From: a virus
IMG/VR virus record: IMGVR_UViG_3300035180_002714
Location: 1 to 64,000 of that record
DNA length: 64,000 nt
Strand: one strand, 5' to 3'
Shown here: one piece after another, positions 40,388-48,403 of the stretch
Numbering within the stretch: the first letter of the stretch is position 1
How the letters are laid out: each line of letters opens with the position of its first letter
Translations under genes and position numbers: made by a program
Notes under the pieces: model-generated
Told to the model about the DNA's origin: nothing
The model's input: only the letters and a program-made list of their open reading frames with translations
The model's database searches: none

Positions 40388-42462
40388 CCACCGACAAGTC
40401 CCTGTCCTTCTACAAGATCGCGACCACGTCCTTTCAGTCCATCGTCAAGTCCTCGCAGGTCTTCGTCACCGACGTGGACGGTGACGTGTTGTGGGAGCGC
40501 TACCTGGCCGCGTTCCCCGAGGGCACGAACCTGACCTTCAAGAAGAAGACCGAGCACGACTGCTCGACGTGCCGGCAGTTCATCCGTCGCGCGGGCAACG
40601 TCGTCTCCGTCGACGACCAGGGTGCCGTCCGCACCGTCTGGGACGAGGCTGCCGAGAAGGCGCCGCATCCGTACAACGTCGTGACCACGGCGCTGCGCGA
40701 CGTCGTGCGCGCTGCGAGCATCTCGGACCTCTTTCGAGTCGGCCAGAAGGAGAACAGCTTCGGCGCCGCCGCGACGCGGTCGATGGACCCCGCCGGCAAG
40801 GCGCTGACCTGGAACCACCTACACACGGACGCGATCCCCAAGACGCTGCAGGCCCTGTCGCCTGACCAGGTTCGTGGCGACTACCGCACGACGGTGCAGG
40901 TCTTCACGCGTGGCCTCGTGGAGCTTGCCCCCTCGGCGCTGGATACGGTGCTCGCGCTCATCGAGGCGAACAACCTGTACCGCGGCGCCGAGCACAAGGC
41001 GGCGGTCGTGCAGTTCATGCAGGCGCAGGATGCGTTTCGAGCCATGCCGCCGTGCACGCAGGACATCTTCACGTGGACCCACGCGACCGGCCCGGCGTCG
41101 CGCTTTCGCAACACTGTGATCGGCACTCTCGTGCAAGACCTCACCGACGGCGTCGACGTCGAGCACGCCGTCAAGAGCTTCGAGACCAAGGTGGCGCCGA
41201 CCAACTACAAGCGCACGACGGCCGTCATCACGCCGGCCATGGTGAAGAAGGCGATGGAGACGATCGAGACGCTGGGCCTCGAGCCGGCACTCGAGCGCCG
41301 CTTCGCCACTATCCACGACATCTCGGTCAACGACGTGAAGTGGGTCGACGGTAGCGTCAAGCCGGCGATGAAGGGTGGCATCGGCGACGTGCTCATGCAG
41401 GCGGCGACGCCAGGTCCCGCGAACACGAAGAAGGACGAAGAGCGCGCCGAGGACATCGGGCTCGAGGCCTTCGTCGAGCGCGTGCTGCCGGAGGCGACGA
41501 GCATGGAGGTTTTGCTCAAGGGCGAGCACCTCGGCAACCTGATGTCGCTGACGGCGCCCGTGAACCCGGAGCCCAAGCAGCTGTTCCGCTGGAACAACGA
41601 CTTCGCTTGGAGCTACGGCGGCAACGTTACCGACTCGATCGCCGAGCGCGTGAAAAAGGCCGGCGGCAAGGTCGAGGGCGCGACCCTGCGCGTGTCGCTG
41701 TCGTGGTTCAACTTCGACGATCTCGACCTGCACATCCACGAGCCGGCGGGACGTGGCGTCGGCGGCCTGCGCGACCACATCTACTTCAGCAACAAGCGCG
41801 GCTCGACCGGCGGCACGCTCGACGTCGACATGAACGCGGGCGATGGCACCACGCGCGAAGCCGTCGAGAACGTCGTCTGGATGGACAAGATGCCGAGCGG
41901 TGCCTACAAGGTCGTCGTCAACAACTTCGCCAAGCGCGAGGCCAGCGATGTCGGCTTCGTGATCGAGGTGGAGTGCGGCGGCAAGCTCTCGCACTTCTCC
42001 TACAACAAGGCGGTCCGCGACAAGCAGGACATCCACGTCGTGACCCTGCACATGAAGGAGGGCCGCATCGAGAGCCTCGAGATGGGCGCCCCGGCGATCA
42101 CGGCGTCGAACATCTCCCAGACGAAGTGGGGGCTGTCGACCGAGCAGTACATCAAGGTCGACGCCGTCACGCTCTCCCCGAACTACTGGGGCGACAACGC
42201 CGTGGGCAACAAGCACACGTTCTTCGTTCTCGCAGGCGCCAGGAACGACGAACCCACGCGCGGCATCTACAACGAGTTCCTGCACCCACGCCTGGAGCCG
42301 CACCGCAAGGTCTTCGAGGTGATCGGCGACAAGACCAAGTGCCAGCCCACTGACGGGCAACTCTCGGGCTTGGGCTTCTCGTCGACGAAGCACACGAACG
42401 TGCTCGTGCGCGTCCAGCAGGGCAAGAAGCAGCGCCTGTTCAACGTCCACGTCGGTTCTTGA
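40384..42462 (+). CDS. Large YfaP-like (DUF2135-type) protein
   Basis: 692 aa, GTG start. Residues ~45-75 hold a C-S-T-C pair. The middle is helical. The region ~425-560 resembles the YfaP/DUF2135 beta-sandwich: L-R-V-S-L-S-W-F-N-F-D-D-L-D-L-H-I-H-E-P, then the acidic D-V-D-M-N-A-G-D-G segment and P-S-G-A-Y-K-V-V-V-N. Large proteins of this kind occur in several phages without known function. The biggest gene of the plus-strand accessory region. Not placed among structural genes, so a virion role is unproven. Confidence 0.65.
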   Translation: MTTDKSLSFYKIATTSFQSIVKSSQVFVTDVDGDVLWERYLAAFPEGTNLTFKKKTEHDCSTCRQFIRRAGNVVSVDDQGAVRTVWDEAAEKAPHPYNVVTTALRDVVRAASISDLFRVGQKENSFGAAATRSMDPAGKALTWNHLHTDAIPKTLQALSPDQVRGDYRTTVQVFTRGLVELAPSALDTVLALIEANNLYRGAEHKAAVVQFMQAQDAFRAMPPCTQDIFTWTHATGPASRFRNTVIGTLVQDLTDGVDVEHAVKSFETKVAPTNYKRTTAVITPAMVKKAMETIETLGLEPALERRFATIHDISVNDVKWVDGSVKPAMKGGIGDVLMQAATPGPANTKKDEERAEDIGLEAFVERVLPEATSMEVLLKGEHLGNLMSLTAPVNPEPKQLFRWNNDFAWSYGGNVTDSIAERVKKAGGKVEGATLRVSLSWFNFDDLDLHIHEPAGRGVGGLRDHIYFSNKRGSTGGTLDVDMNAGDGTTREAVENVVWMDKMPSGAYKVVVNNFAKREASDVGFVIEVECGGKLSHFSYNKAVRDKQDIHVVTLHMKEGRIESLEMGAPAITASNISQTKWGLSTEQYIKVDAVTLSPNYWGDNAVGNKHTFFVLAGARNDEPTRGIYNEFLHPRLEPHRKVFEVIGDKTKCQPTDGQLSGLGFSSTKHTNVLVRVQQGKKQRLFNVHVGS

Positions 42463-42464
42463 AA

Positions 42465-42950
42465 ATGCGGAAACTCACCGCCACACAAATTGCTGCCAAC
42501 TTTTGGCGCCGGGTTCGTAAGAACGGCCCACGCGACTGCTGGGAATGGCAAGCAAGCACGCACAAGCAAGGTTACGGGTCACTCGGCTTCGGCGGGAAAA
42601 CCTACCTTGCACACCGTATAGCGTGAACATTGCGTAACGGTGAGATTCCACCTGGAATGATGGTCTGTCACACGTGCGACAACCCGCCATGCTGCAACCC
42701 TCGTCATCTGTTTCTCGGAACACGTGTCGACAACATGCAAGACATGTATCGGAAGAACAGGTCGAATCACCCAAGAGGTGATCGTACTGGCGGAAGGGTT
42801 TCATCCAAATTGGGATGGAAAACCGTCAAGAGGATTCGCGCTCTCTACACCTCCGGAAAGTTCACGCACCATACGCTGGCCGCCCAGTTCAACGTGTCTC
42901 GCTCGACAATTTCTCGAATCATCAATCACCAACTCTGGTCAAACGCCTAA
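42465..42950 (+). pseudogene. HNH homing endonuclease broken by an in-frame TGA
   Basis: 161 codons in one frame from ATG 42465, interrupted at 42624 by TGA. The sequence reads A-H-R-I-A-stop-T-L-R-N-G; the intact relatives at 27574 and 19084 have Trp or Ser-Trp here, so a TGG-to-TGA change is the likely cause. The HNH core (V-C-H-T-C-D-N-P-P-C-C-N-P-R-H-L-F) and the C-terminal HTH are downstream of the stop; TTG 42630 could restart translation but would lose the N-terminal part. Confidence 0.8.
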
Positions 42951-42969
42951 CCATGCAACGGAGACATCT

Positions 42970-43377
42970 ATGACAAATGACCTGTTCATCTTCGCCACCC
43001 GCAACAAGCTCCGCTTCGCGTCCATCCGCGGGGAGCTGTCCGTCGAGCAGCTGTGGGACGTCCCGCTCCGCTCGCGTGACGACTTCAACCTCAATACCGT
43101 CGCCAAGACCGCCAACAAGGCGCTCAAGGAGATCTCCGAGGAGAGCTTCGTCGAGACGACCAAGACGGCTGCGCACACGCGCTGCGAGGCAGCGATGGAG
43201 ACCGTCAAGTACATCATCGACGTGAAGCTCGCCGAGGAGGAGGCCGCGAAGAACAAGGCGACGAAGAAGCAGGAGAAGGAGAAGCTCCTGGCCATCCTCG
43301 CCGAGAAGCAGGACGGCAAGCTCTCCGAGCTGTCCGAGAAGGAGCTGCAGAAGCGCATCGCGGCGCTGGACGACTAA
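42970..43377 (+). CDS. Small helical phage protein, unknown
   Basis: 135 aa from ATG 42970. The first 80 residues are a mixed fold (L-F-I-F-A-T-R-N-K-L-R-F-A-S), followed by a long Lys/Glu helix (~85-135). The type is common in phages, often near the YfaP-like gene, and functionally uncharacterised. Confidence 0.75.
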   Translation: MTNDLFIFATRNKLRFASIRGELSVEQLWDVPLRSRDDFNLNTVAKTANKALKEISEESFVETTKTAAHTRCEAAMETVKYIIDVKLAEEEAAKNKATKKQEKEKLLAILAEKQDGKLSELSEKELQKRIAALDD

Positions 43378-43468
43378 CCGCTCGACGTCGAAACGGCGGT
43401 AGCTACGAATGCGTCGTCGAGGACGTCGTCCGCGCAGCAATCGAGCATCGCCGAAAGAAGAAGACCTG

Positions 43469-43726
43469 ATGAACGTCTTCAAGTTCCCGGTGACCGACGA
43501 GTTCTACCTGAAGCTCCCGGCCAACACGCAGGTGTTGACTGTGCAGATGCAGGATGGCGTCGCACAGATGTGGGTCGCCTACGAAGGCGACAATCTGGTC
43601 GAGCGACACTTCCGCGTGCTGCCGACGGGTGCGAACCTGAACGGCAAGCTCGACAAGCTCAAGTACATCGGTACGTTCCAGCCAGAGCGCGGCTTGGTGT
43701 TCCACTTGTTCGAGGTCCTGTCATGA
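43469..43726 (+). CDS. DUF7352-like small protein
   Basis: 85 aa from ATG 43469 (GAAAGAAGAAG upstream). A beta-type sequence, with M-W-V-A-Y-E-G-D, R-H-F-R-V-L-P-T-G and Y-I-G-T-F-Q-P-E-R-G-L-V-F-H-L-F-E, like a widespread small phage family of unknown function. The 91 nt before it include a stretch with coding-like codons ending at TGATG (stop 43467) but no usual start codon. Confidence 0.7.
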   Translation: MNVFKFPVTDEFYLKLPANTQVLTVQMQDGVAQMWVAYEGDNLVERHFRVLPTGANLNGKLDKLKYIGTFQPERGLVFHLFEVLS

Positions 43727-44172
43727 GCACGGCGTGCCCGCTACAGCGCAAGACCGTCGTTCAGTGTAAATCGTGCCCGTGGCGCGTCGACTGCATCCCG
43801 GACCGCGACATCCCGAACTACATCCCTGAGCTGCACGAGAAGCTGACCAACACCATCCGCAGCGGCATCGAGACGCTGTTCGAGACCGAGCGTCACACGA
43901 TGGCCTGCCACTACTCCAAGCCTGGGGCCGAGTTCCCGTGCGCGGGGTGGTTGTCGAACCAGCTCGGACGGGGGAACAACGTCGGGGTGCGCATGGCGGT
44001 GATGACGGGCTCGATGCCAGCACCCGAGATCGACGGCCCCCAACACGAACGATTCGAGGACACGCTATGCCGCCCAAGAAGTCCGTCAAAAAGAAAACCC
44101 GGACCGAAGAAGAGTACCAAGAACTCCGCAAAGCCACGATCGCGCTCGCGTCGTGCGTCGACTTCGCGCTGA
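43723..44172 (+). CDS. DUF6283-like Cys protein
   Basis: 149 aa, ATGA overlap. C-K-S-C-P-W-R-V-D-C near residue 15 and D-I-P-N-Y-I-P-E-L-H-E-K-L match the DUF6283 type, a small Cys-motif phage family of unknown role; T-M-A-C-H and P-C-A-G-W follow. The basic C-terminal 35 residues overlap the next gene by 106 nt. Confidence 0.7.
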   Translation: MSTACPLQRKTVVQCKSCPWRVDCIPDRDIPNYIPELHEKLTNTIRSGIETLFETERHTMACHYSKPGAEFPCAGWLSNQLGRGNNVGVRMAVMTGSMPAPEIDGPQHERFEDTLCRPRSPSKRKPGPKKSTKNSAKPRSRSRRASTSR

Positions 44173-44336
44173 AGTTTGACAAACACCTCGGACGCGGCTC
44201 GGGGATGATGGTCAACCTGAAGACCATGGAGAGCATCGGTCCGTGGCAGGAGAAGTTCTTCGATGCCCTCGACATGGTGGGCATCTGCTACGACCGCAAG
44301 GCCTACTACAAGAAGAAGGAGCACAAGCGCCGATGA
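44067..44336 (+). CDS. Unknown 89-aa basic protein
   Basis: ATG 44067 within the previous gene. Lys-rich ends and a helical middle (A-L-A-S-C-V-D-F-A-L-K-F-D-K). No family recognised. ATGA overlap with the next gene. Confidence 0.7.
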   Translation: MPPKKSVKKKTRTEEEYQELRKATIALASCVDFALKFDKHLGRGSGMMVNLKTMESIGPWQEKFFDALDMVGICYDRKAYYKKKEHKRR

Positions 44337-44503
44337 CAGCTGTCGACCTCCGAGTACTGGCTGCGGACAAGGGCCCGCTGTCAGCAAAGAAGCTCAAGCA
44401 GATCCAGCGCTGGCTCGACGCGGACTGGGAGTCGCACGACATCGACCGCGATGCCGTCAAGCTCATCCAGCGACTGCTGGACACCATCACACCGAGGAAG
44501 TGA
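44333..44503 (+). CDS. Unknown 56-aa helical protein
   Basis: Three short helices (S-A-K-K-L-K-Q-I-Q-R-W-L, D-A-V-K-L-I-Q-R-L-L). Coupled at its start; the next gene begins 2 nt after its stop. Function unknown. Confidence 0.68.
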   Translation: MTAVDLRVLAADKGPLSAKKLKQIQRWLDADWESHDIDRDAVKLIQRLLDTITPRK

Positions 44504-44505
44504 CC

Positions 44506-44757
44506 ATGGGGATGTTCGATTCAGTCATGGTGCCTTGCCCCATGTGCGGCGAGTGCGCCGAGTTCCAGTCCAAGGGCGGCGACTGCACGTTGGCAACGTA
44601 CACACTGGATGACGCGCCCGCCAACGTGTTGTCGGACATCGACAAGTACCCCGAGGCCTGCAAGAAGTGCGGGACCGTGTTCGAGGTGACCCTCACGGTC
44701 GTGACGTATGTCAGGACCGTTCCACAGGTGAAGGTTCACGATGGCAAAAAAACGTAA
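44506..44757 (+). CDS. Small zinc-ribbon protein
   Basis: 83 aa. M-F-D-S-V-M-V-P-C-P-M-C-G-E and C-K-K-C-G-T ~40 residues apart form a typical two-knuckle ribbon; the opening M-x-M-F-D resembles a common phage zinc-ribbon group. Overlaps the next gene by 17 nt. Confidence 0.75.
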   Translation: MGMFDSVMVPCPMCGECAEFQSKGGDCTLATYTLDDAPANVLSDIDKYPEACKKCGTVFEVTLTVVTYVRTVPQVKVHDGKKT

Positions 44758-45592
44758 AACCGTGCGCGTGGCTATCCCTCAAGGCGAAGGCCACTACGAC
44801 CTCGTGGAGGTGAGGTGCAAAGCCCGACGTGCGGTGCACGACGGAACGCCGCCGTGCATCTGCGAGCCGAAGAAGTCGAAGAAGCCTAAGACACCTCGGC
44901 CGCCGTGGCCTCTCGGTCCGTCGGTGATCCCGCCACCCATACCCTCAACGATCCTCCCTTTCGCCAACCCTGATACAGGCGCGGCGTGGGAGCACACCCA
45001 CGAGACAACAGGCTCGAACCACTGCAACGCGTGCATCGTCGATGACAGCGCACCTCGCGTGGGAGGTCTCCCCTGGGCGGACTTCGTCCAGGACCTGATC
45101 TCGAAGCTGGGTTTCCAGCCCCGGTATCCTGGCCTCTCCGACGAAGCGCACCTCCGTGAGCTGATCGGGCCGAGGTGGGCCGAGGATGCGAAGAAGAAGT
45201 GGGTCGTCAACTGGACGGTCGATGGCTACCTCGAGCGCCGGCCGCACCTCAAGGCGACGAAGGCAGAGCTGCGTCGGCAGCACACGTGCGTCAAAGACAT
45301 CTCGAGCATCAACTGTCGTGCGTGCAATCGCGGAGTGCCGTACCCGCACGAGTCGCTCGACGAGCTGCTTGGGCGACGTGACACGGGCGATGGTGTGGGC
45401 GCCGAACATCCTGCCTCGCCGCGTTGGTCCGTCTACGTCGACAAGCGCGGCGTGCACTTCGCCATCGACCACCAGAGCTTCACGCTGCGCGAGAACTACG
45501 ATCCCGACGACGGCTGGACGAAGGAGGCCTACTACAAGTGGTGGGCCAAGCAGCTGACCATCGCGTTCAAATGGTTGATGGACGAGCCGTGA
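44741..45592 (+). CDS. Unknown 283-aa protein with Cys/His clusters
   Basis: Basic N-terminus, C-I-C near residue 44, a Pro-rich linker (~50-75), then H-T-H-E-T-T...N-H-C-N-A-C (~87-99). A later H-T-C...I-N-C-R-A-C-N (~185-200) follows, and an aromatic C-terminus. The two H..C..CxxC-like clusters recall the GVH-CxxC pattern but lack G-x-V-H. Function unknown. Confidence 0.72.
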   Translation: MAKKRKTVRVAIPQGEGHYDLVEVRCKARRAVHDGTPPCICEPKKSKKPKTPRPPWPLGPSVIPPPIPSTILPFANPDTGAAWEHTHETTGSNHCNACIVDDSAPRVGGLPWADFVQDLISKLGFQPRYPGLSDEAHLRELIGPRWAEDAKKKWVVNWTVDGYLERRPHLKATKAELRRQHTCVKDISSINCRACNRGVPYPHESLDELLGRRDTGDGVGAEHPASPRWSVYVDKRGVHFAIDHQSFTLRENYDPDDGWTKEAYYKWWAKQLTIAFKWLMDEP

Positions 45593-45858
45593 TCGGGGAC
45601 ACCGTGCGCCTCGAAGGCGCAGTGTTCAAAGTCGAGCACGTCAAGTGCTCTAGAGGGCTCATCCACACCGTCCTGCGCGTCACCAGCAATCGACTGTTCG
45701 TGCCGCACCACCAGCTCGACGGCGCAACGCACAACGCCGAATGGACGAACGAGCCGGTGCTGACGTGCTTCACATGCATCAACCACGTGTGGCGTGACAC
45801 GGAGCTGCGCTATGCCCCCGACGACGACGACTCTGACGACTTCGGAGTAAACGACTGA
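45589..45858 (+). CDS. GVH-CxxC family member, start of array 2
   Basis: 89 aa, GTG start. Pattern: R-G-L-I-H-T-V, then P-V-L-T-C-F-T-C-I-N-H; the central Cys is missing from its usual place, with a Cys earlier (V-K-C-S). An acidic C-terminal tail (D-D-D-D-S-D-D) is unusual for the family. Confidence 0.7.
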   Translation: MIGDTVRLEGAVFKVEHVKCSRGLIHTVLRVTSNRLFVPHHQLDGATHNAEWTNEPVLTCFTCINHVWRDTELRYAPDDDDSDDFGVND

Positions 45859-46073
45859 TGGCGATCTACCTTCTCGCCCGTCGGCCCAAGCACCCTGACA
45901 CCACCGTGCACATCGTGCTCGCGAACACCGACATGCCGTGGGAGTACACGGTCCTGTGCGGAGCGCCGCGTGGCGACCTTGGCTTCGTCGTGGTGAAGCA
46001 TCGCGACCAGAAAGGATTTCCGACATGTCTGACGTGCATCTCGAAGGCCGAGGGGCGCTACGTACGGGTGTGA
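45858..46073 (+). CDS. GVH-CxxC family member, array 2
   Basis: 71 aa, sharing bases with the previous stop. Pattern: T-T-V-H-I-V, V-L-C-G-A, then F-P-T-C-L-T-C-I-S-K. Confidence 0.75.
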   Translation: MAIYLLARRPKHPDTTVHIVLANTDMPWEYTVLCGAPRGDLGFVVVKHRDQKGFPTCLTCISKAEGRYVRV

Positions 46074-46258
46074 TGCCCGTGCGGAGCTACGAGAACCAGC
46101 TCACGGGGCTCGTGCACCTCGCCCACCCGGGTTGGTCGAGCGCGTACTACTACATCGTCTGTGAAGGCGAGGACACTGTGCTTGCATGGGAACAGTGCTG
46201 GGAGGGCACCGTGCCGACGTGCCTGTGGTGCGTCGCGGGAGTGCTTCGTGAACCCTGA
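46073..46258 (+). CDS. GVH-CxxC family member, array 2
   Basis: 61 aa. Pattern: T-G-L-V-H-L-A, I-V-C-E-G, an additional Cys, then V-P-T-C-L-W-C-V-A-G. TGATG start junction. Confidence 0.76.
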   Translation: MPVRSYENQLTGLVHLAHPGWSSAYYYIVCEGEDTVLAWEQCWEGTVPTCLWCVAGVLREP

Positions 46259-46664
46259 GAACATCGCGCGCAACTACCACAAGCTCGAGCCGCGGAACGG
46301 CTACGGCGACGCCGACTACGCCCTCCACGAGCTGGCGCACTTCGTCGTGTTGTTCCGTCGGGCTCCGCGAATGTCGAAGGACGAGATCCAAGACATGCAG
46401 ATGGTGCTCGACGACATGCCCTGCGGCTTCGCTCAGCTCCACGAGCTGCGGGTCATCAAGCTGCAGAGCATCGTGCTCCGCTGTGCCGCGAAGCCCATCC
46501 TCAAGCAGGTCATGTGGGGCATCTACGACGCAGCAGCTGAGCGCAAGCGCGGCCAGAAGGACATCGTGACGTCGTTGTCCAAGGGCATGAAGCTCATGGG
46601 ACGCATCAAGGTCTCGCCCCGTTTGGTCGCAGCGTACAAACACACCATCGAGCGCTTCTCGTGA
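46248..46664 (+). CDS. Unknown helical protein with HExxH
   Basis: 138 aa, GTG start overlapping the previous gene by 11 nt. L-H-E-L-A-H near residue 30 resembles a metallopeptidase HExxH but no other peptidase feature is visible; the rest is helical and basic. It is the one non-family gene inside the front half of array 2. Confidence 0.68.
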   Translation: MNPENIARNYHKLEPRNGYGDADYALHELAHFVVLFRRAPRMSKDEIQDMQMVLDDMPCGFAQLHELRVIKLQSIVLRCAAKPILKQVMWGIYDAAAERKRGQKDIVTSLSKGMKLMGRIKVSPRLVAAYKHTIERFS

Positions 46665-46879
46665 GGCCCGGCGATGACGCGGGCAACTTCGACTGGAGCC
46701 CCGCCTGCGACGTGCTCGGCATCGTGCACTGGACCTGGCATCGCGAACGCTCGAACTACTGGCACCGCCTGTGCCTCGACGAAGGTGCACCCGAGGCTGC
46801 GGGCACCCGCGGTTCCCGCCCGCCGCTCGAGACGCCCGTGACGTGCTTCTGGTGCCTGAGTGTATGGAGTACACTATGA
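46661..46879 (+). CDS. GVH-CxxC family member, array 2
   Basis: 72 aa, GTG start (GTGA). Pattern: L-G-I-V-H-W-T, R-L-C-L-D, then P-V-T-C-F-W-C-L-S. An acidic N-terminus carries one extra Cys. Confidence 0.75.
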   Translation: MRPGDDAGNFDWSPACDVLGIVHWTWHRERSNYWHRLCLDEGAPEAAGTRGSRPPLETPVTCFWCLSVWSTL

Positions 46880-47103
46880 CATGGGGAGCGTCGATCATCG
46901 GGTACTCCGAGCGCCGCATGGGCCCTGACGGCCTCGTTCACATCGCGTCGCGGAACACGTTCGATCATCCGTATGCCGGTTGGTGGGCCTCGAGATGTGG
47001 ACAGTCTTACGTCAAGGCGGAGACGCAGATGAGCCGTGAGACCCGCCACATTCCCACATGCCTGCAGTGCATCGCAGCGATCGAGCCCACGAGGCAACCG
47101 TGA
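46876..47103 (+). CDS. GVH-CxxC family member, array 2
   Basis: 75 aa. Pattern: P-D-G-L-V-H-I-A, S-R-C-G-Q, then I-P-T-C-L-Q-C-I-A-A. ATGA and GTGA junctions. Confidence 0.77.
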   Translation: MTWGASIIGYSERRMGPDGLVHIASRNTFDHPYAGWWASRCGQSYVKAETQMSRETRHIPTCLQCIAAIEPTRQP

Positions 47104-47306
47104 TTCCTGCCCACGCGTACTACTGGACCGACAGGCACGGCCTCGTGCACATCCTGCTCGATGGGTCTTATGTGATGGCGTGCAACGGACTCTACCGTTC
47201 GCCACAGACACGGGAGACGAACAAGATTCCGACGTGTTTCGAGTGCATCGCAGCGGATGCACAGATGGTGTTCATGATCCCGGAGGGTTCGTGGCAGAAT
47301 CCCTGA
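47100..47306 (+). CDS. GVH-CxxC family member, array 2
   Basis: 68 aa, GTG start. Pattern: H-G-L-V-H-I-L, M-A-C-N-G, then I-P-T-C-F-E-C-I-A-A with a 16-residue hydrophobic-polar tail. Confidence 0.76.
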   Translation: MIPAHAYYWTDRHGLVHILLDGSYVMACNGLYRSPQTRETNKIPTCFECIAADAQMVFMIPEGSWQNP

Positions 47307-47464
47307 ATAGTGCATGTACAACATGCGGTGCACAGCGAGGCCGTCCGTGCATCAGTCTGACGTGGCCCGGTTACCAACCGCTGACGTGGTTCCATCGGGA
47401 CCGAGGTCAACATGCCGACAACGCTCTGGAGCGACAAGGCGGGCATCGTACATCTCGGCCCTGA
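47291..47464 (+). CDS. Small zinc-finger protein of the FHxxR type
   Basis: 57 aa, GTG start inside the previous gene and 3' end inside the next. C-T-T-C-G-A-Q-R-G-R-P-C (residues ~9-20) and W-F-H-R-D-R resemble phage zinc-binding proteins with CxxCG...C...FHxxR. Not a GVH-CxxC member. Confidence 0.6.
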   Translation: MAESLNSACTTCGAQRGRPCISLTWPGYQPLTWFHRDRGQHADNALERQGGHRTSRP

Positions 47465-47603
47465 CGACGGCAGCTGGGACTCATACACCCTCTGCACCAG
47501 CCGAGGGTTCGTACATCAGGGCAAGAGCCTGTTCCGCGTGATGGGGGTGGACCGATTCGCGACGTGCATCATGTGCCTTGGGTACCGGAGGGACGATGAT
47601 TGA
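47412..47603 (+). CDS. GVH-CxxC family member, array 2
   Basis: 63 aa, ATG. Pattern: A-G-I-V-H-L-G, T-L-C-T-S, then F-A-T-C-I-M-C-L-G-Y. Overlaps the zinc-finger gene by 53 nt. Confidence 0.75.
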   Translation: MPTTLWSDKAGIVHLGPDDGSWDSYTLCTSRGFVHQGKSLFRVMGVDRFATCIMCLGYRRDDD

Positions 47604-47805
47604 TGATCCGCGGAGCGGGACATCGGTCCATCGGCGGGTGTTGTGCTCGCGCTTCGAGTACTACGGCCTCATGCACGCTGTGCGTCCGCTGGGCAACTAC
47701 GTCCGAACGTTCTGCGACATCTACGTGCCGTGGGAACTAGCCTACGACGAGTACCTGCTTATCACCTGCATCCCGTGTCTCGCAGCCATGAAGGAATACC
47801 GATGA
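47596..47805 (+). CDS. GVH-CxxC family member, array 2
   Basis: 69 aa. Pattern: Y-G-L-M-H-A-V, T-F-C-D-I, then L-I-T-C-I-P-C-L-A-A. An extra Cys in the N-terminal part. Confidence 0.74.
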   Translation: MIDDPRSGTSVHRRVLCSRFEYYGLMHAVRPLGNYVRTFCDIYVPWELAYDEYLLITCIPCLAAMKEYR

Positions 47806-48134
47806 GCCTCGTACCTGAAGACCTGACGAAGTGGGATCTCGAGAACCTCTTGCGTGAGTTCGAACGTTGCGTCAAACTTGAGAAGGCGTTCGATGGCGTC
47901 GGAGGACGCTACCAAAGCCTGATCCACGCCAAAGTCGAGGCCCTGGGCACCGAAGCCATCCGTCGGACCGGGTTGCACCCGAACTGGTGGCGTGTGAAGG
48001 GCGTCGTGCCGTCGTCGTGGACCGACGAGCACGGCATCACACACACTTGGCAGCACTGGATGATCCAACGCAAGCCGGATGATTCACCGCGGATGGTGAC
48101 GTGCCTGCTGTGCATCGCAAAGGAGTTTGTGTGA
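47802..48134 (+). CDS. GVH-CxxC family protein with helical N-terminal domain
   Basis: 110 aa. A helical acidic domain (~1-65, L-E-N-L-L-R-E-F-E-R-C-V-K) precedes the family part: H-G-I-T-H-T-W, no central Cys, then M-V-T-C-L-L-C-I-A-K. Another fusion type within the family. Confidence 0.74.
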   Translation: MSLVPEDLTKWDLENLLREFERCVKLEKAFDGVGGRYQSLIHAKVEALGTEAIRRTGLHPNWWRVKGVVPSSWTDEHGITHTWQHWMIQRKPDDSPRMVTCLLCIAKEFV

Positions 48135-48403
48135 GCTACGTCATCGATGACAAAGGCCTCGTTCACGAGGTCCTCGACAACCGCGGGACGATGTGCGGCA
48201 GCTACCACAGCGCGTGGGCAACCGCAGAGGCAGGATCTGTGGTGACGTGCTTCGCGTGCATGCATCCCGCTATCAGCAAAGACTGCGGGCACACGGACGC
48301 TCGGATCGGAAACTGTCCGTACGCGGCGGACATCCACAATGACAGCACGCAGCGGTGCAAGTGCTGCAGTGATTGCATGCACCAATGTGCGTTGGACATC
48401 TAG
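48131..48403 (+). CDS. GVH-CxxC family protein with Cys-rich tail
   Basis: 90 aa, GTG start. Pattern: K-G-L-V-H-E-V, M-C-G-S, V-V-T-C-F-A-C-M. A second cluster of six Cys and several His follows (residues ~55-88, C-G-H, C-K-C-C-S-D-C-M-H-Q-C). Last of array 2; it ends convergently with the fibre module, overlapping its last stop by 4 nt. Confidence 0.75.
   Translation: MSYVIDDKGLVHEVLDNRGTMCGSYHSAWATAEAGSVVTCFACMHPAISKDCGHTDARIGNCPYAADIHNDSTQRCKCCSDCMHQCALDI

Noticed and set aside
40819-42450. 543-codon minus-strand open frame opposite the YfaP-like gene (and a similar one at 25322-26308 opposite the ParB-like gene)
   Set aside because: Mirror frames caused by high GC at third positions; sequences are Arg/Asp/Val-rich without motifs.
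42624-42626. TGA read as Trp or selenocysteine in the HNH gene
   Set aside because: TGA ends many genes here normally, and there is no reason for selenocysteine in this enzyme family.
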